Of a stretch of DNA of 64,000 bases, positions 27,353 through 37,285 are shown one piece after another. Under the pieces are notes generated by a model. It worked only from the letters and a program-made list of their open reading frames with translations, searched no databases and was not told the origin of the DNA. This stretch comes from Xenorhabdus miraniensis. Lineage in GTDB: Bacteria > Pseudomonadota > Gammaproteobacteria > Enterobacterales > Enterobacteriaceae. The stretch spans positions 20,677 through 84,676 of the forward strand of contig NZ_NITZ01000009.1 of NCBI RefSeq assembly GCF_002632615.1, written 5' to 3'. The stretch's first letter is position 1; every line of letters starts with the position of its first letter. The position numbers and the translations under genes are program-made.

Positions 27353-27524
27353 ATCTCAGGGCAGGGTGAAAGTCCCTACCGGCGGTAACATGAAATGATC
27401 GAATGATAATTTTATGAAGCCCGCGAGCGCTCTGTTTGTTGTTGTCCGTAACGAAATAAAACAGAGGTCAGCAGATCCAGTGTGATTCTGGAGCCGACGG
27501 TGATAGTCCGGATGGGAGAGAATA
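27353..27524 (+). promoter_or_regulatory. FMN riboswitch (RFN element) controlling ribB
   Basis: All signature blocks are present in order: CAGGGCAGGGTGAAAGTCCC, ACCGGCGGTAA, AGCCCGCGAGCG, a variable stem, GGTCAGCAGATCCAGTGTGA, TTCTGGAGCCGACGGT and TAGTCCGGATGGGAGAGAA. It binds FMN and represses ribB when flavin is plentiful. A GC hairpin CGAGTGCTTGCGCTCG follows at about 27536-27551 and may be part of the expression platform. It lies 121 bases before the ribB start. Confidence 0.96.
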
Positions 27525-27645
27525 ACAGCATCAATCGAGTGCTTGCGCTCGTCTGTTGTTTTTGTTGCCGTATTTTTGTGCAGCATGAACTCCTCAAAAT
27601 TGCCCTGATTCTGGTAATCCATACATTTAAAGAGGTTTCTTTACC

Positions 27646-28299
27646 ATGAATCAGACGCTACTTTCCTCATATGGGACGCCATTTGAACGTGTTGAACGTG
27701 CGCTTGTTGCTTTGCGTGCGGGTCAGGGTGTGATGGTATTGGATGATGAAAATCGTGAAAATGAAGGCGATATGATTTTCGTTGCCGAAACAATGACGGT
27801 AGAGCAAATGGCATTAACCATCCGTCATGGCAGTGGAATTGTTTGCCTTTGCCTGACCGAAGAACGCCGTCAGCAGCTAAATTTGCCCATGATGGTCGAA
27901 AATAATTCCAGTCAGTACCAGACAGCTTTCACTGTCACCATTGAAGCCGCACAGGGGGTAACCACCGGCGTGTCTGCGGCAGATCGCATCACCACGATCC
28001 AAGCCGCCATTGCAGACGGTGCTCAACCAAACGATCTAAATCGGCCTGGACATGTTTTTCCTTTGCGGGCGCAACCGGGAGGCGTATTGACTCGCCGTGG
28101 TCATACTGAAGCCACCATTGATTTGGTTAAATTGGCCGGTTTCAGGCCTGCGGGAGTACTGTGTGAATTGACAAACGACGATGGTTCAATGGCCCGTGCA
28201 CCTGAAGTGATTGAATTCGCAAAACTGCATGGTATGCCGGTAGTCACTATCGAAGATTTGGTGGACTATCGCTTAAAAATAGCAAAGGCGGCGAGTTAA
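27646..28299 (+). CDS. ribB: 3,4-dihydroxy-2-butanone-4-phosphate synthase RibB
   Basis: 217 residues, the E. coli length. Converts ribulose 5-phosphate to DHBP plus formate for riboflavin synthesis. Motifs: [16 protein letters not shown] (acidic metal-binding loop, about 34-49), RHGSGIVCL, the [12 protein letters not shown] loop, [20 protein letters not shown] (catalytic His and Cys/Thr loop) and [11 protein letters not shown] near the end. It is a stand-alone DHBP synthase without the GTP cyclohydrolase II domain. An SD AGAGG precedes the ATG by about 10 bases. Controlled by the upstream FMN riboswitch. Confidence 0.98.
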   Translation: MNQTLLSSYGTPFERVERALVALRAGQGVMVLDDENRENEGDMIFVAETMTVEQMALTIRHGSGIVCLCLTEERRQQLNLPMMVENNSSQYQTAFTVTIEAAQGVTTGVSAADRITTIQAAIADGAQPNDLNRPGHVFPLRAQPGGVLTRRGHTEATIDLVKLAGFRPAGVLCELTNDDGSMARAPEVIEFAKLHGMPVVTIEDLVDYRLKIAKAAS

Positions 28300-28424
28300 T
28301 AGCCTCCCTAATTAGGTTACTTTAAGACACCAATTCATCATGATGTGTAAGAGATATTGTTTTCCTTATATGGATAGAAAATAGTGGATGGAAAACAAAT
28401 CAAATAGAGTATATCGGTTATACT

Positions 28425-28537
28425 CAACAGATTTTGAGTTACTGTGCGGTGTCACAGTAACTTGAAAGATGGGGAAAAATATCGCATGCACGTATGAAAG
28501 GCTACAGCCCATCTTCTGTGGCCTTTCAGTATTTTTG
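28425..28537 (+). ncRNA. sRNA-like element with terminator between ribB and ygiD
   Basis: Two strong hairpins are read directly. One is AGTTACTGTG/CACAGTAACT (28437-28446/28453-28462), 10 bp. The other is GAAAGGCTACAG/CTGTGGCCTTTC (28496-28507/28516-28527), 12 bp with one U-G wobble, followed by AGTATTTTT, a terminator. The wobble favours the plus strand. The 8-base loop of the second hairpin, CCCATCTT, is exactly complementary to AAGATGGG at 28466-28473, which allows a pseudoknot or an alternative fold. A TATACT -10-like hexamer at 28419 would start a transcript of about 110 bases; no matching -35 was seen. It may be an independent sRNA or a ribB 3' UTR product. Confidence 0.45.
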
Positions 28538-28661
28538 AAACACTCCATCATTTTTGATTGACTGTATTCAGGGAAGAAAAGTCTTAATCTTGTCATAGTC
28601 TTTTTACCATAACGCACAATCCATTATTCTAAATGTTTAATTTGCTGTATAAGGGGCGAGA

Positions 28662-29438
28662 ATGAGTCTCCTGAGAATGCCTGCATTGTTCATTGGTCAT
28701 GGTAGCCCAATGAATGCCATTGAAGATAACTGCTATTCACGCGCTTGGTTTGAGCTGGGGAAAAAATTGCCCAGACCAAGAGCGATTCTTGTGATTTCTG
28801 CTCACTGGTATACGGAAGGTACAGCAGTGACAGCCATGGCTCAGCCCAGAACGATCCACGATTTTGGTAATTTTCCCAGAGAGTTACATGAGAAACAGTA
28901 TCCGGCCAAAGGGTATCCTGAATTCGCTGTATTGGTACAAGATATTCTGGAGCCGATTGAAGTCGAGACTGATTTTAAAGACTGGGGATTGGATCATGGC
29001 TCTTGGGGAATATTGGCTAAAATGTATCCTGATGCAGATATTCCCGTTGTCCAATTGAGCATGGATCGCACTCAGCCTGCGTCTTTTTATTACGAAATAG
29101 GCAAAAAATTAGCCCTGCTTCGTGATGAAGGCGTCTTAATTATGGGAAGTGGTAATGTTGTACATAATTTGCCGGCCGCGGTATCGGGGGCAGAGCCTTT
29201 CCCATGGGCACTCTCTTTTGAGCAGTTTGTGCGTGAGAGCTTAACCAGCTTTGAAGAACCTCATCCTTTGGTTAGTGCTTTGGATAGGGAAGATGGTCAG
29301 CTATCTAATCCAACACCAGAACACTTCCTGCCGTTGCTGTATGTGATGGGGACATGGGATAAAAAAGAGCCGATTTCAATCCCGGTTGAGGGTATTGAAG
29401 ACGGCTCCTTGAGTATGTTGTCTATTCAGATTGGATAA
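28662..29438 (+). CDS. ygiD: 4,5-DOPA-extradiol dioxygenase family protein YgiD
   Basis: 258 residues of the LigB-like extradiol ring-cleavage family. Metal ligands are in conserved positions: FIGHGSPMNAIE at about 11-22, VISAHWYTEGT at about 45-55, DWGLDHGSWG at about 106-115 and MGSGNVVHNLP at about 161-171. E. coli YgiD cleaves DOPA in vitro; the physiological substrate is unknown. SD AAGGGGCGAG before the ATG. Convergent with ygiC, the stop codons being 5 bases apart. E. coli zupT, which separates ribB and ygiD there, is missing. Confidence 0.94.
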   Translation: MSLLRMPALFIGHGSPMNAIEDNCYSRAWFELGKKLPRPRAILVISAHWYTEGTAVTAMAQPRTIHDFGNFPRELHEKQYPAKGYPEFAVLVQDILEPIEVETDFKDWGLDHGSWGILAKMYPDADIPVVQLSMDRTQPASFYYEIGKKLALLRDEGVLIMGSGNVVHNLPAAVSGAEPFPWALSFEQFVRESLTSFEEPHPLVSALDREDGQLSNPTPEHFLPLLYVMGTWDKKEPISIPVEGIEDGSLSMLSIQIG

Positions 29439-29443
29439 TTGAA

Positions 29444-30604
29444 TTAATCCAAAATAATATGCGGGTAGAAACGTGACAGATCTTGAGTTATTAACTCTCG
29501 ATCTTCACGGATACAGATACCCGCCGATTGATCATCCACCAACCAACTCCCCACCAACACATAGCTATCGCCAAATTTTGGCAATGAATGAAATTGCTGA
29601 ACGATCATGCCTTCTTCCCCATAGGGGCCATCGGCACTGGCTATTTCCCGTCCATTTTCGATGATACGAATATTAGCACCTTCACGGGAAAACAGTGGCT
29701 TAATAACATAGCTATCCATATCTGTAGGGCGTTCATCCGCAAAATAAGCAGGCAGCAGATTAGGATGATTCGGGAACATTTTCCACAGCATTGGCAATAA
29801 TGCTTTGTTGGAGATAATACTTTTCCATGCCGGTTCCAGCCAACGCACACCCGCATCAGCCAGTTTGGTGGAGAACATCTCACGCAACATAAATTCCCAC
29901 GGATACAGTTTAAACAGATTGCCGATCACTTGATCCTGTAAGTCAGTAAACTGCCCTTTTTCACCCAGCCCGATATCTTCAATAAACAGGAATTCGGTTG
30001 GAATACCGGCTTCCGCAGCACAGTCCTGTAAATATTGGATGGTGCCACGATCTTCCTCAGTATCCTGACAGCAGGCCATATGCAGCAGGCCAAATCCATG
30101 TTTTTCACGTAACTGCACAAAACGATCAATCAACTTTTCTTGCAGGCTGTTGAACTGATCTGCATCTGACGACAGGTTACCGGCATTGATCTGGTCTTCC
30201 AGCCAGATCCACTGAAAGAAAGCGGATTCATACAGAGACGTCGGGGTATCGGCGTTGTTTTCCAGTAACTTGGGCGGATTTTTGCCATCATAGGCTAAAT
30301 CCAGACGGGAATAGAGTGAAGGTTGGCTGGTTACCCATGAAGAGCGGATAAACTCCCAGCAGTGTTTTGGGATCTGAAATTTTGTCAGCAGCTCTTCGCT
30401 GTTGACCACTTTTTCCACGACCTGCAAACACATTTGGTGCAGTTCTGCTGTCGCATCTTCAATGTCTTCAATCTGGTTCAGAGTGAACTGGTAATAAGCA
30501 TCTTCACTCCAGTAAGGCTGACCATACATAGTATGAAAGTTAAAGCCATATTCTTCAGCCTTTTCGCGCCAATCCGGGCGCTCGGTAATACCAATGCGTT
30601 TCAT
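29444..30604 (-). CDS. ygiC: Glutathionylspermidine synthase-like ATP-grasp protein YgiC
   Basis: 386 residues, related to the synthetase domain of glutathionylspermidine synthase. The ATP-grasp core is seen with [20 protein letters not shown] (about 96-115), [16 protein letters not shown] (about 307-322) and the acidic [15 protein letters not shown] region. E. coli YgiC is not proven to make glutathionylspermidine. In many enterobacteria it is paired with ygiB as here, 6 bases apart, so the two proteins probably act together at the envelope or in peptide ligation. The true substrate is unknown. Confidence 0.93.
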   Translation of the reverse strand: MKRIGITERPDWREKAEEYGFNFHTMYGQPYWSEDAYYQFTLNQIEDIEDATAELHQMCLQVVEKVVNSEELLTKFQIPKHCWEFIRSSWVTSQPSLYSRLDLAYDGKNPPKLLENNADTPTSLYESAFFQWIWLEDQINAGNLSSDADQFNSLQEKLIDRFVQLREKHGFGLLHMACCQDTEEDRGTIQYLQDCAAEAGIPTEFLFIEDIGLGEKGQFTDLQDQVIGNLFKLYPWEFMLREMFSTKLADAGVRWLEPAWKSIISNKALLPMLWKMFPNHPNLLPAYFADERPTDMDSYVIKPLFSREGANIRIIENGREIASADGPYGEEGMIVQQFHSLPKFGDSYVLVGSWLVDDQSAGICIREDRELITQDLSRFYPHIILD

Positions 30605-30610
30605 CTTTAA

Positions 30611-31312
30611 TTAACCACCCATAGAACGGGAAGAACTGGAACTTGAGCTGGCAGACGAACGCTGCATGGCTGATTGTTTCGCCACAGATTCACCGAATCC
30701 ACCGCGGGTAATCGTGGTTGTGGTGGCGGGTTTTGGGGCCATCGCGGTTTTTGGCACCGTCATGCTGCGACCACCTGCGGTAGCAGGGCCATAGCTTTTA
30801 CCTGTCGCATCAACAAACTTGCCGTTAGCCGGGCTGGAAGCTGATTTTGAGGTAAACAGCGGTTGTGATGGTGCAGAGCTGCCGCCCATTAAGCGACCCA
30901 TCATGTAACCCGCCATCAACGGCATCCAGAAACTGCCACTGTTGCTTTGTGCCTCAGCCTGAGTTTGACCGATGCCTGCCTGAGCAGGGGTTTGAGTACA
31001 TTGCTGTTCACCGAATTCAGCCACACACTCTTCACGAGAGGCATATTTCGGTGCGGTTTTTTCCGCTTCTTTCAAGGCATTATTGTAAGCAGTCTTACAT
31101 TGTTCACTTTGAGAAGGATTCGCCTGAGAGCACTCATCGGCATTGGTATAGAGTGACACCGTTTCATCATTTTGTTCACAGGCAGAAAGCATGAAAACAG
31201 CACTGACAGCGAGCGCTACAGGTGTCAGACGATAGCTTCGCCACGTTTTGCGGAAAGAATCGCGGTTTATCTCTTTTGTCCGTTTCCTGGGTGTTAAAGG
31301 AATAATTGTCAT
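30611..31312 (-). CDS. ygiB: DUF1190 family lipoprotein-like YgiB
   Basis: About 233 residues. The E. coli-like core starts at [14 protein letters not shown], followed by a hydrophobic segment [18 protein letters not shown], a lipobox-like end that suggests a lipid-anchored protein. It has a Cys-rich middle ([28 protein letters not shown]), [19 protein letters not shown] (a Met/Gly hydrophobic patch), and a Ser-rich low-complexity tail [16 protein letters not shown]. The start is uncertain: ATG at 31312 or 31321 is closest to the family length, the open frame runs to 31357, and none has a strong SD. Co-transcribed with ygiC. Function unknown. Confidence 0.85.
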   Translation of the reverse strand: MTIIPLTPRKRTKEINRDSFRKTWRSYRLTPVALAVSAVFMLSACEQNDETVSLYTNADECSQANPSQSEQCKTAYNNALKEAEKTAPKYASREECVAEFGEQQCTQTPAQAGIGQTQAEAQSNSGSFWMPLMAGYMMGRLMGGSSAPSQPLFTSKSASSPANGKFVDATGKSYGPATAGGRSMTVPKTAMAPKPATTTTITRGGFGESVAKQSAMQRSSASSSSSSSRSMGG

Positions 31313-31397
31313 AGGGGGCATCCATCTTAAAGGTATCTGATTAAGAGCGTGTCCCACGTAGGATATCCAGGGGATTGGCTCTCTGGGATATGCTTAA

Positions 31398-31428
31398 AAA
31401 GCAGCCCACACAATCGGCGGGCTGCTTT
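31398..31428 (-). terminator. Terminator after tolC
   Basis: AAAGCAGCCC and GGGCTGCTTT pair over 10 bp with an 11-base loop. Reading on the minus strand, the stem continues into a run of T residues (31394-31400). Confidence 0.8.
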
Positions 31429-31485
31429 CTTTAGTATAGCGTCTTTAATATAACGTTTTTTAATGTAAAACGATAGAATATTAAA

Positions 31486-32856
31486 TCAGCGAATTGATGG
31501 TGTTTCCATCTCTTTAATGATATTGCTGGCAGAGGTTGAGATTTGCGTGCCTAACATTTTGTTCAGCTCTATCAAATCATTTTCATTCAAAGTGCCACGA
31601 GCCAGTTGGTTACCTAATTGGGAAAGCAGGTAATCGTAGCGTGCCTTAGACAGATTCTGTTTGGCTTGATAAAGTTTGGTTGTCGATTCCAGCACATCAA
31701 CGATAGTACGGGTTCCTACCTGATAACCGGCTTCCATTGAATCCAATGAGCTTTGTGCAGAAAGTACCGCCTGCTTGTTGGCGTCAACACTACTGATCGC
31801 CGCAGAAATATTGTTGGTAGAGGAATGCACTTCTTGTGTGACTTGGCGATAAGTGTTTTCCAAGTTCTGGCTGGCACTGACGAAATTATATTTTGCTTGT
31901 TCTACTTGAGAATAGGTAGCTCCACCACTGAATAAGGGGAGGCTTAAGGATACTCCAACAGAGTTATTCCCGTTGTAGGTATTTTCGTATTGAGCGCCAC
32001 GGGTATGACTGTTGCTGATGCCTGTAGATGCAGTTAATTCAACAGTTGGCATATAGCCTGTCTGTGATTCCTTGATCTGTTCGCGGCTTAGATCTTGTTT
32101 TAAACGCGCTGACAGCAGGCTCAGGTTACTGGCTTCTGCTTCTTTTAGCACTTTATCAGCAGACTCTGGCTGTTTAGTTTTAAATTGATCAATATTCAAT
32201 GAAGCCAGTTGTGGATAGTAAGTACCGGTAATCATGCGTAGTTTTTCCAACGCATTGTCCAGAGTGTTACGATCAGAAACCTCTTGTGCTCGAATTGAAT
32301 CATACTGGGCGCGGGCATTCTGTACGTCAGTAATGGCAACCAGACCGACATTAAAACGTTGGGTAGTTTGATCCAACTGACGATATAGTGAGGCTTTCTG
32401 GGCTTCTCTATATGTCAAGGCATCAATACTATTCAGAACGTCAAAATAAGCTTTGGCGGTCTCCAGAATTAATTTTTGTTGAGCTGTTTGGTAATCGATA
32501 TCGGCAATACCAGCACGTTTCTCAGATTGATTTAGCTGATTCCATTTCGCCATGTTAAAGATGGTTTGGGTCAATTGCAGTTTAGCGCTGCTACTACGAC
32601 CTTCTGATTGTTTATCTTTTGGAACTCGAAAACTTTTGTTGTAATCAACACCCGCACTCAGCCCCAACTGAGGCAATAAAGTACTACGCGTTTCATTAAT
32701 CTTTTCAACTACTGAATTGCGATCAGCTTGTGCCTTAAGCAATTCCGGGTTTGTTTCTTTTGCCTGCTGATAAATCTGGAGTAAATCCGCAGCATGGCTT
32801 GAAGTACTAAAACCTACCAGATTCATAGCAATAAAAAGAGAGAGCAATTTTTTCAT
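31486..32856 (-). CDS. tolC: Outer membrane channel protein TolC
   Basis: 456 residues. Trimeric outer-membrane/periplasmic duct for multidrug efflux (AcrAB-type) and type I secretion. An N-terminal signal peptide of about 22 residues ends in SSHA. The mature part begins DLLQIYQQAKETNPELLKA and shows the internal duplication of the OEP family: two repeats with R-x-x-L-L-P-Q-L-type and Y-M-P-T-V-E-L-type segments (TRSTLLPQLGLSAG at about 57 and TGYMPTVELTAS at about 268). The E. coli protein has a longer non-essential C-terminal tail; here it ends soon after TSASNIIKEME. Divergent from nudF, as in E. coli. Confidence 0.97.
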   Translation of the reverse strand: MKKLLSLFIAMNLVGFSTSSHAADLLQIYQQAKETNPELLKAQADRNSVVEKINETRSTLLPQLGLSAGVDYNKSFRVPKDKQSEGRSSSAKLQLTQTIFNMAKWNQLNQSEKRAGIADIDYQTAQQKLILETAKAYFDVLNSIDALTYREAQKASLYRQLDQTTQRFNVGLVAITDVQNARAQYDSIRAQEVSDRNTLDNALEKLRMITGTYYPQLASLNIDQFKTKQPESADKVLKEAEASNLSLLSARLKQDLSREQIKESQTGYMPTVELTASTGISNSHTRGAQYENTYNGNNSVGVSLSLPLFSGGATYSQVEQAKYNFVSASQNLENTYRQVTQEVHSSTNNISAAISSVDANKQAVLSAQSSLDSMEAGYQVGTRTIVDVLESTTKLYQAKQNLSKARYDYLLSQLGNQLARGTLNENDLIELNKMLGTQISTSASNIIKEMETPSIR

Positions 32857-33073
32857 TTGCGTTCCTTGTTGTGCAGCTATTTTGCTTAAGTTGCCTCTGC
32901 ATCAAAACTAAATACCACAGATTCTAGCAGAAAATACCAATAAGGCAGGGTGGCTGTTTGTGCCATATTGCCTCATTTTTCAACTTGTTTGTATCATCAA
33001 AATGAATTTATTTAGACAATGTAGAAAAATACCTTTTAATAATAGGAAATTTTAAAAATAATCAGGAGCCTTT

Positions 33074-33709
33074 ATGAAAGAAGATCTTTCCCCGTCACGC
33101 ACTTTTACAAAACAAGATGTTGAAGTTATTTCCCAAAAAACGCTCTATCGCGGTTTTTTTACCATGACGGAGTATCAATTCAGGCATCGCCTGTTCCGGG
33201 GTGGTTGGAGCGAAACCGTTAAACGCGAGGTTTTTGAACGCGGTCATGCGGGGGTTTTACTGCCTTATGATCCGGTACGCGATGAAGTCGTTTTGATTGA
33301 ACAAATCCGCATCCCTGCGGTTGAAACCAGTGATACACCGTGGTTGCTGGAAGTGATTGCCGGCATGATCGAAGAGGGCGAAGAGGCTGAACAGGTCGTG
33401 CGCCGTGAGGCAGTGGAAGAGGCAGGTATTGACGTTAAGCGCTGTCAACCTGCGTTGAGTTATCTTTCCAGCCCTGGCGGTACAACAGAGCGCATGCACA
33501 TCTTTGTTGGTGAAGTGGATGCTTCTACTGCGTCAGGCGTTCATGGTCTGGAAGGTGAGCATGAAGACATTCGCGTTCTGGTTGCCAGCCGTGAACAGGC
33601 TTACCAGTGGGTGGAAGAGGGGATTATTGATAATGCCGCTTCGGTTATTGCAATACAGTGGCTTGCGTTGCACCATGAAAAACTGAAGAGAGATTGGTTG
33701 GGGGAATAA
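33074..33709 (+). CDS. nudF: ADP-ribose pyrophosphatase NudF
   Basis: 211 residues. Nudix hydrolase that splits ADP-ribose into AMP and ribose 5-phosphate. The Nudix box spans GMIEEGEEAEQVVRREAVEE and the following AG (about 97-119), matching G-x5-E-x7-R-E-U-x-E-E-x-G-U. The N-terminal dimerisation strands (FFTMTEYQFRHRLF) and SPGGTTERMHIF downstream fit the ADPRase subfamily. Clear SD AGGAGCC before the ATG. In E. coli yqiB follows; here it is missing and cpdA is next, about 100 bases downstream. Confidence 0.96.
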   Translation: MKEDLSPSRTFTKQDVEVISQKTLYRGFFTMTEYQFRHRLFRGGWSETVKREVFERGHAGVLLPYDPVRDEVVLIEQIRIPAVETSDTPWLLEVIAGMIEEGEEAEQVVRREAVEEAGIDVKRCQPALSYLSSPGGTTERMHIFVGEVDASTASGVHGLEGEHEDIRVLVASREQAYQWVEEGIIDNAASVIAIQWLALHHEKLKRDWLGE

Positions 33710-33813
33710 TTCCTAATTTATGCTGGAAAACGGGAAGTGTGCCCCAGTCAGCAGATCTTTTACATAAAGACACGCTAGAATAATCCTTATGATCGACAGG
33801 AAAAGGAAACCAT

Positions 33814-34653
33814 TTGGAAAGCCTGCTTGAAATACCTGTGGCAGAAGGCGCCACAGCCAGAATACTGCAAATCACTGATACGCATCTTTTCGCCAATAAA
33901 GGCGATTCACTGCTGGGAATCAATACTTATCGTAGCTATCATGCTGTGTTGGATAAGATCCTTGAGCAGAATCTTGATATTGATTTGATCGTTGCGACAG
34001 GTGATTTGGTTCAGGATCAGACAATCAATGCCTATCAGCATTTTGCTGAGGGGATTGCCCGTTTGCCTGCGCCTTGTGTTTGGCTGCCCGGTAATCATGA
34101 TTATCAGCCGGCGATGGTTGATACGTTGGCAGCAGCAGGGATTTCGCCTTCCAAGCAGATATTTATCGGCCAGCATTGGCAATTGATTATGTTGGATAGT
34201 CAGGTGCAGGGCGTTCCTCATGGAGAATTGACGGATTATCAGCTCGAATGGATGAATAAATGTCTGGATAAGCACAGTGAGCGCCATACCATTGTCATGT
34301 TGCACCATCATCCCATTCCTTCTGGGTGTACATGGTTGGATCAGCACAGCTTGCGTAATGCCCCTGAATTATCAGAGTTTTTGAAAGGCAGAACACAAGT
34401 GAAAGCCATACTGTGCGGGCATATCCATCAGGACGTTGATGAAATGTGGAATGGCATTCGTGTTATGGCAACACCATCAACCTGTGTGCAATTTAAGCCG
34501 CATTGTACTAATTTTATGCTTGATACAGTGGCTCCGGGATGGCGTTACCTCGAACTGTCTGTGGCTGGCAACAAAGAAGCAAGTTTGCAAACACAGGTTC
34601 ACAGGCTTAAGAGTAACGAGTTTTGCCCGGATTTAGATTCGGACGGGTATTAA
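33814..34653 (+). CDS. cpdA: 3',5'-cyclic AMP phosphodiesterase CpdA
   Basis: 279 residues starting at TTG ([12 protein letters not shown]), the same family start as E. coli, with AGGAAA upstream. Class III metallophosphoesterase motifs: LQITDTHLF (D-x-H, about 19-27), ATGDLVQD (about 62-69), LPGNHDY (about 92-98), [10 protein letters not shown] (about 161-170) and CGHIHQDVD (about 201-209). It degrades cAMP and so tunes CRP signalling. Its TAA shares a base with the ATG of yqiA (TAATG), so translation is coupled. Confidence 0.96.
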   Translation: MESLLEIPVAEGATARILQITDTHLFANKGDSLLGINTYRSYHAVLDKILEQNLDIDLIVATGDLVQDQTINAYQHFAEGIARLPAPCVWLPGNHDYQPAMVDTLAAAGISPSKQIFIGQHWQLIMLDSQVQGVPHGELTDYQLEWMNKCLDKHSERHTIVMLHHHPIPSGCTWLDQHSLRNAPELSEFLKGRTQVKAILCGHIHQDVDEMWNGIRVMATPSTCVQFKPHCTNFMLDTVAPGWRYLELSVAGNKEASLQTQVHRLKSNEFCPDLDSDGY

Positions 34654-35261
34654 TGTCAACGTTACTTTATCTACATGGTTTCAATAGCTCACCCCAATCA
34701 GCGAAAGCCAATGCGCTGAAAACATGGTTGCACCAGCAGCATCCTGAAATTGAGATGCTGACGCCGCAATTACCGCCTTATCCTGAAGAGACGGCGACCT
34801 TGCTGGAGGAACTGGTGATGGAGCGCGCCGGTGAAAATATCGGTCTGGTGGGCTCTTCCCTTGGCGGCTATCTGGCTATCTGGCTTTCCCAGTGTTTTGG
34901 ATTGCCTGCCGTGGTCGTTAACCCTGCGGTACGCCCATTCGATTTGCTTCAGGATTATCTCGGGGAAAACGTGAATCCCTATACCGAAGAGCGGTATACT
35001 CTCGAACAAAGCCACATACATGATCTCAAAGTGATGCACATTGACCCGCTGGAATCGCCCGATCTTATCTGGTTATTGCAGCAAACCGGGGATGAAGTGC
35101 TCGACTACCGTCAGGCCGTTGCTTACCTGATGCAGTGCCGGCAAACGGTTGAATCTGGTGGGAATCATGCTTTTGTTGGCCTCGAATACTATTTCCCTCA
35201 AATCATCAATTTCTTGGGTCTGACCAGTGGCAATAGTAAAAAAATTGCCAAAAATAGGTAA
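34653..35261 (+). CDS. yqiA: Alpha/beta-hydrolase esterase YqiA
   Basis: 202 residues from ATG 34653; an earlier in-frame start lies inside cpdA. Alpha/beta-hydrolase of the UPF0227 family: [13 protein letters not shown] at about 4-16 (oxyanion region), [14 protein letters not shown] around 68-81 with the nucleophile elbow G-S-S-L-G, an Asp in the late loop, and [10 protein letters not shown] near 178 with the catalytic His. E. coli YqiA hydrolyses palmitoyl-CoA and small esters. Coupled to cpdA and 73 bases before parE. Confidence 0.93.
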   Translation: MSTLLYLHGFNSSPQSAKANALKTWLHQQHPEIEMLTPQLPPYPEETATLLEELVMERAGENIGLVGSSLGGYLAIWLSQCFGLPAVVVNPAVRPFDLLQDYLGENVNPYTEERYTLEQSHIHDLKVMHIDPLESPDLIWLLQQTGDEVLDYRQAVAYLMQCRQTVESGGNHAFVGLEYYFPQIINFLGLTSGNSKKIAKNR

Positions 35262-35334
35262 GCGACTGGTATTATCAACAGTATATCAATACTGATTGGC
35301 CCTCTAATAACGAAGCAACCGACAGAATTACAAC

Positions 35335-37230
35335 ATGACTCAATCTAGTTACAACGCAGAGGCCATTGAAGTCCTCAGTGGCCTGGAGCCAGTTCGTCGT
35401 CGTCCCGGCATGTATACCGATACAGCCCGCCCGAACCATCTGGCACAGGAAGTGATCGATAACAGTGTGGACGAAGCTCTGGCTGGTCACGCGAAGCATA
35501 TTGAAGTAATCCTTCACAGCGATCAGTCTCTGGAAGTGATAGATGATGGCCGTGGTATGCCGGTTGATATCCATCCTGAAGAAAAAGTTTCTGCTGTTGA
35601 ATTGATCCTCACCCGCCTGCATGCGGGGGGAAAATTTTCCAATAAAAATTACCAGTTTTCTGGTGGTTTGCATGGTGTTGGGATCTCGGTGGTCAATGCC
35701 CTGTCCAAACGGGTAGAGGTCACGGTTCGTCGCAACAGTCAGGTTCATCAGATCGCTTTTGAACATGGCGAAAAAGTACAAGAGCTGGACGTTATCGGCA
35801 GTTGCGGTAAGCGCAACACCGGAACCAGTGTTCACTTCTGGCCGGATGAAAGCTATTTCGATATCCCCCGTTTTTCTGCGACTCGTTTGACACATTTGCT
35901 GAAAGCCAAGGCGGTATTGTGTCCGGGTGTTGAAATTGTCTTTAAGGACAAATTGAGCGATACAGAGCAGAAATGGTGTTATGCCGACGGGCTGACAGAT
36001 TATCTGCTGGAAGCCGTTAATGGGTTGGTCACGTTGCCACAAGCACCTTTTGTAGGCACACTCCGCGGGGATACTGAAGCGGTTGACTGGGCATTGCTTT
36101 GGTTGCCGGAAGGCGGAGAATTACTGGCAGAAAGTTACGTCAACCTGATCCCGACAGTACAGGGGGGAACCCACGTTAATGGCTTACGCCAAGGTTTGCT
36201 TGATGCCATGCGTGAGTTTTGTGAATTCCGCAACATTCTGCCACGTGGCGTTAAACTCTCGGCTGATGATATCTGGGATCGCTGTGCTTACGTGTTATCC
36301 CTAAAAATGCAAGATCCGCAATTTGCAGGGCAAACCAAAGAACGCCTCTCTTCGCGTCAGTCTGCGGCTTTCGTTTCTGGTGTGGTGAAAGATGCGTTCA
36401 GCCTGTGGTTGAACCAGCATATTCAGGAAGCAGAACAACTGGCTGAAATGGCGATTGCCAGTGCGCAACGCAGAATGCGTGCGGCGAAGAAAGTTGTACG
36501 TAAAAAGCTGACCAACGGCCCTGCATTGCCGGGTAAATTAGCAGATTGTACCGCTCAGGATCTCAGTATCACGGAGCTGTTTCTGGTGGAAGGGGATTCG
36601 GCCGGCGGCTCTGCTAAACAAGCCCGCGATCGTGAATTTCAGGCAATTATGCCGCTGCGTGGAAAGATCCTGAATACATGGGAAGTTTCTTCCGATGAAG
36701 TACTGGCTTCGCAGGAAGTGCATGATATTTCTGTTGCGATTGGTATCGATCCAGATAGTGACGATTTAAGCCAGCTTCGCTACGGTAAAGTCTGCATACT
36801 GGCGGATGCAGATTCGGATGGATTGCACATTGCCACCCTGCTGTGTGCCCTATTTGTCCGCCACTTTCCGACGCTGGTAAAACGTGGACATGTCTATATG
36901 GCAATGCCGCCACTGTACCGTATCGACCTCGGCAAAGAAGTGCATTATGCGCTGGATGAAGGGGAAAAGAGCGCCATACTCGATCGCTTGAGTCGCAAAC
37001 GGGGTAAGCCGAATGTCCAGCGCTTTAAAGGCTTGGGTGAAATGAACCCAATGCAGTTGCGCGAAACCACGTTAGATCCCAACACTCGCCGTCTGGTGCA
37101 GTTGACTATCGACGATGATAATTATCAGGAAACCCTTTCAGTCATGGATATGCTTCTGGCGAAAAAGCGCTCAGAAGATCGCCGCAACTGGCTGCAAGAG
37201 AAGGGTGATTCCATCGATATTGAAGTTTAG
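35335..37230 (+). CDS. parE: DNA topoisomerase IV subunit B (ParE)
   Basis: 631 residues (E. coli 630). GHKL ATPase: VIDNSVDEALAGHA (about 41-54, with the catalytic Glu), IDDGRGMPVDIHP, and GGKFSNKNYQFSGGLHGVG (the lid loop). The C-terminal Toprim carries VEGDSAGGSAKQARDREFQA, LPLRGKILN-type IMPLRGKILNTWE and LADADSDGLHIATL with its metal-binding D-x-D-x-D. With ParC it decatenates replicated chromosomes. It precedes parC directly, 55 bases apart; in E. coli other genes lie between them. Confidence 0.98.
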   Translation: MTQSSYNAEAIEVLSGLEPVRRRPGMYTDTARPNHLAQEVIDNSVDEALAGHAKHIEVILHSDQSLEVIDDGRGMPVDIHPEEKVSAVELILTRLHAGGKFSNKNYQFSGGLHGVGISVVNALSKRVEVTVRRNSQVHQIAFEHGEKVQELDVIGSCGKRNTGTSVHFWPDESYFDIPRFSATRLTHLLKAKAVLCPGVEIVFKDKLSDTEQKWCYADGLTDYLLEAVNGLVTLPQAPFVGTLRGDTEAVDWALLWLPEGGELLAESYVNLIPTVQGGTHVNGLRQGLLDAMREFCEFRNILPRGVKLSADDIWDRCAYVLSLKMQDPQFAGQTKERLSSRQSAAFVSGVVKDAFSLWLNQHIQEAEQLAEMAIASAQRRMRAAKKVVRKKLTNGPALPGKLADCTAQDLSITELFLVEGDSAGGSAKQARDREFQAIMPLRGKILNTWEVSSDEVLASQEVHDISVAIGIDPDSDDLSQLRYGKVCILADADSDGLHIATLLCALFVRHFPTLVKRGHVYMAMPPLYRIDLGKEVHYALDEGEKSAILDRLSRKRGKPNVQRFKGLGEMNPMQLRETTLDPNTRRLVQLTIDDDNYQETLSVMDMLLAKKRSEDRRNWLQEKGDSIDIEV

Positions 37231-37285
37231 CGCATTGAGATATAGCGCAATAGATAGTCAATACAGATTCTGAGGAAATTAATAC

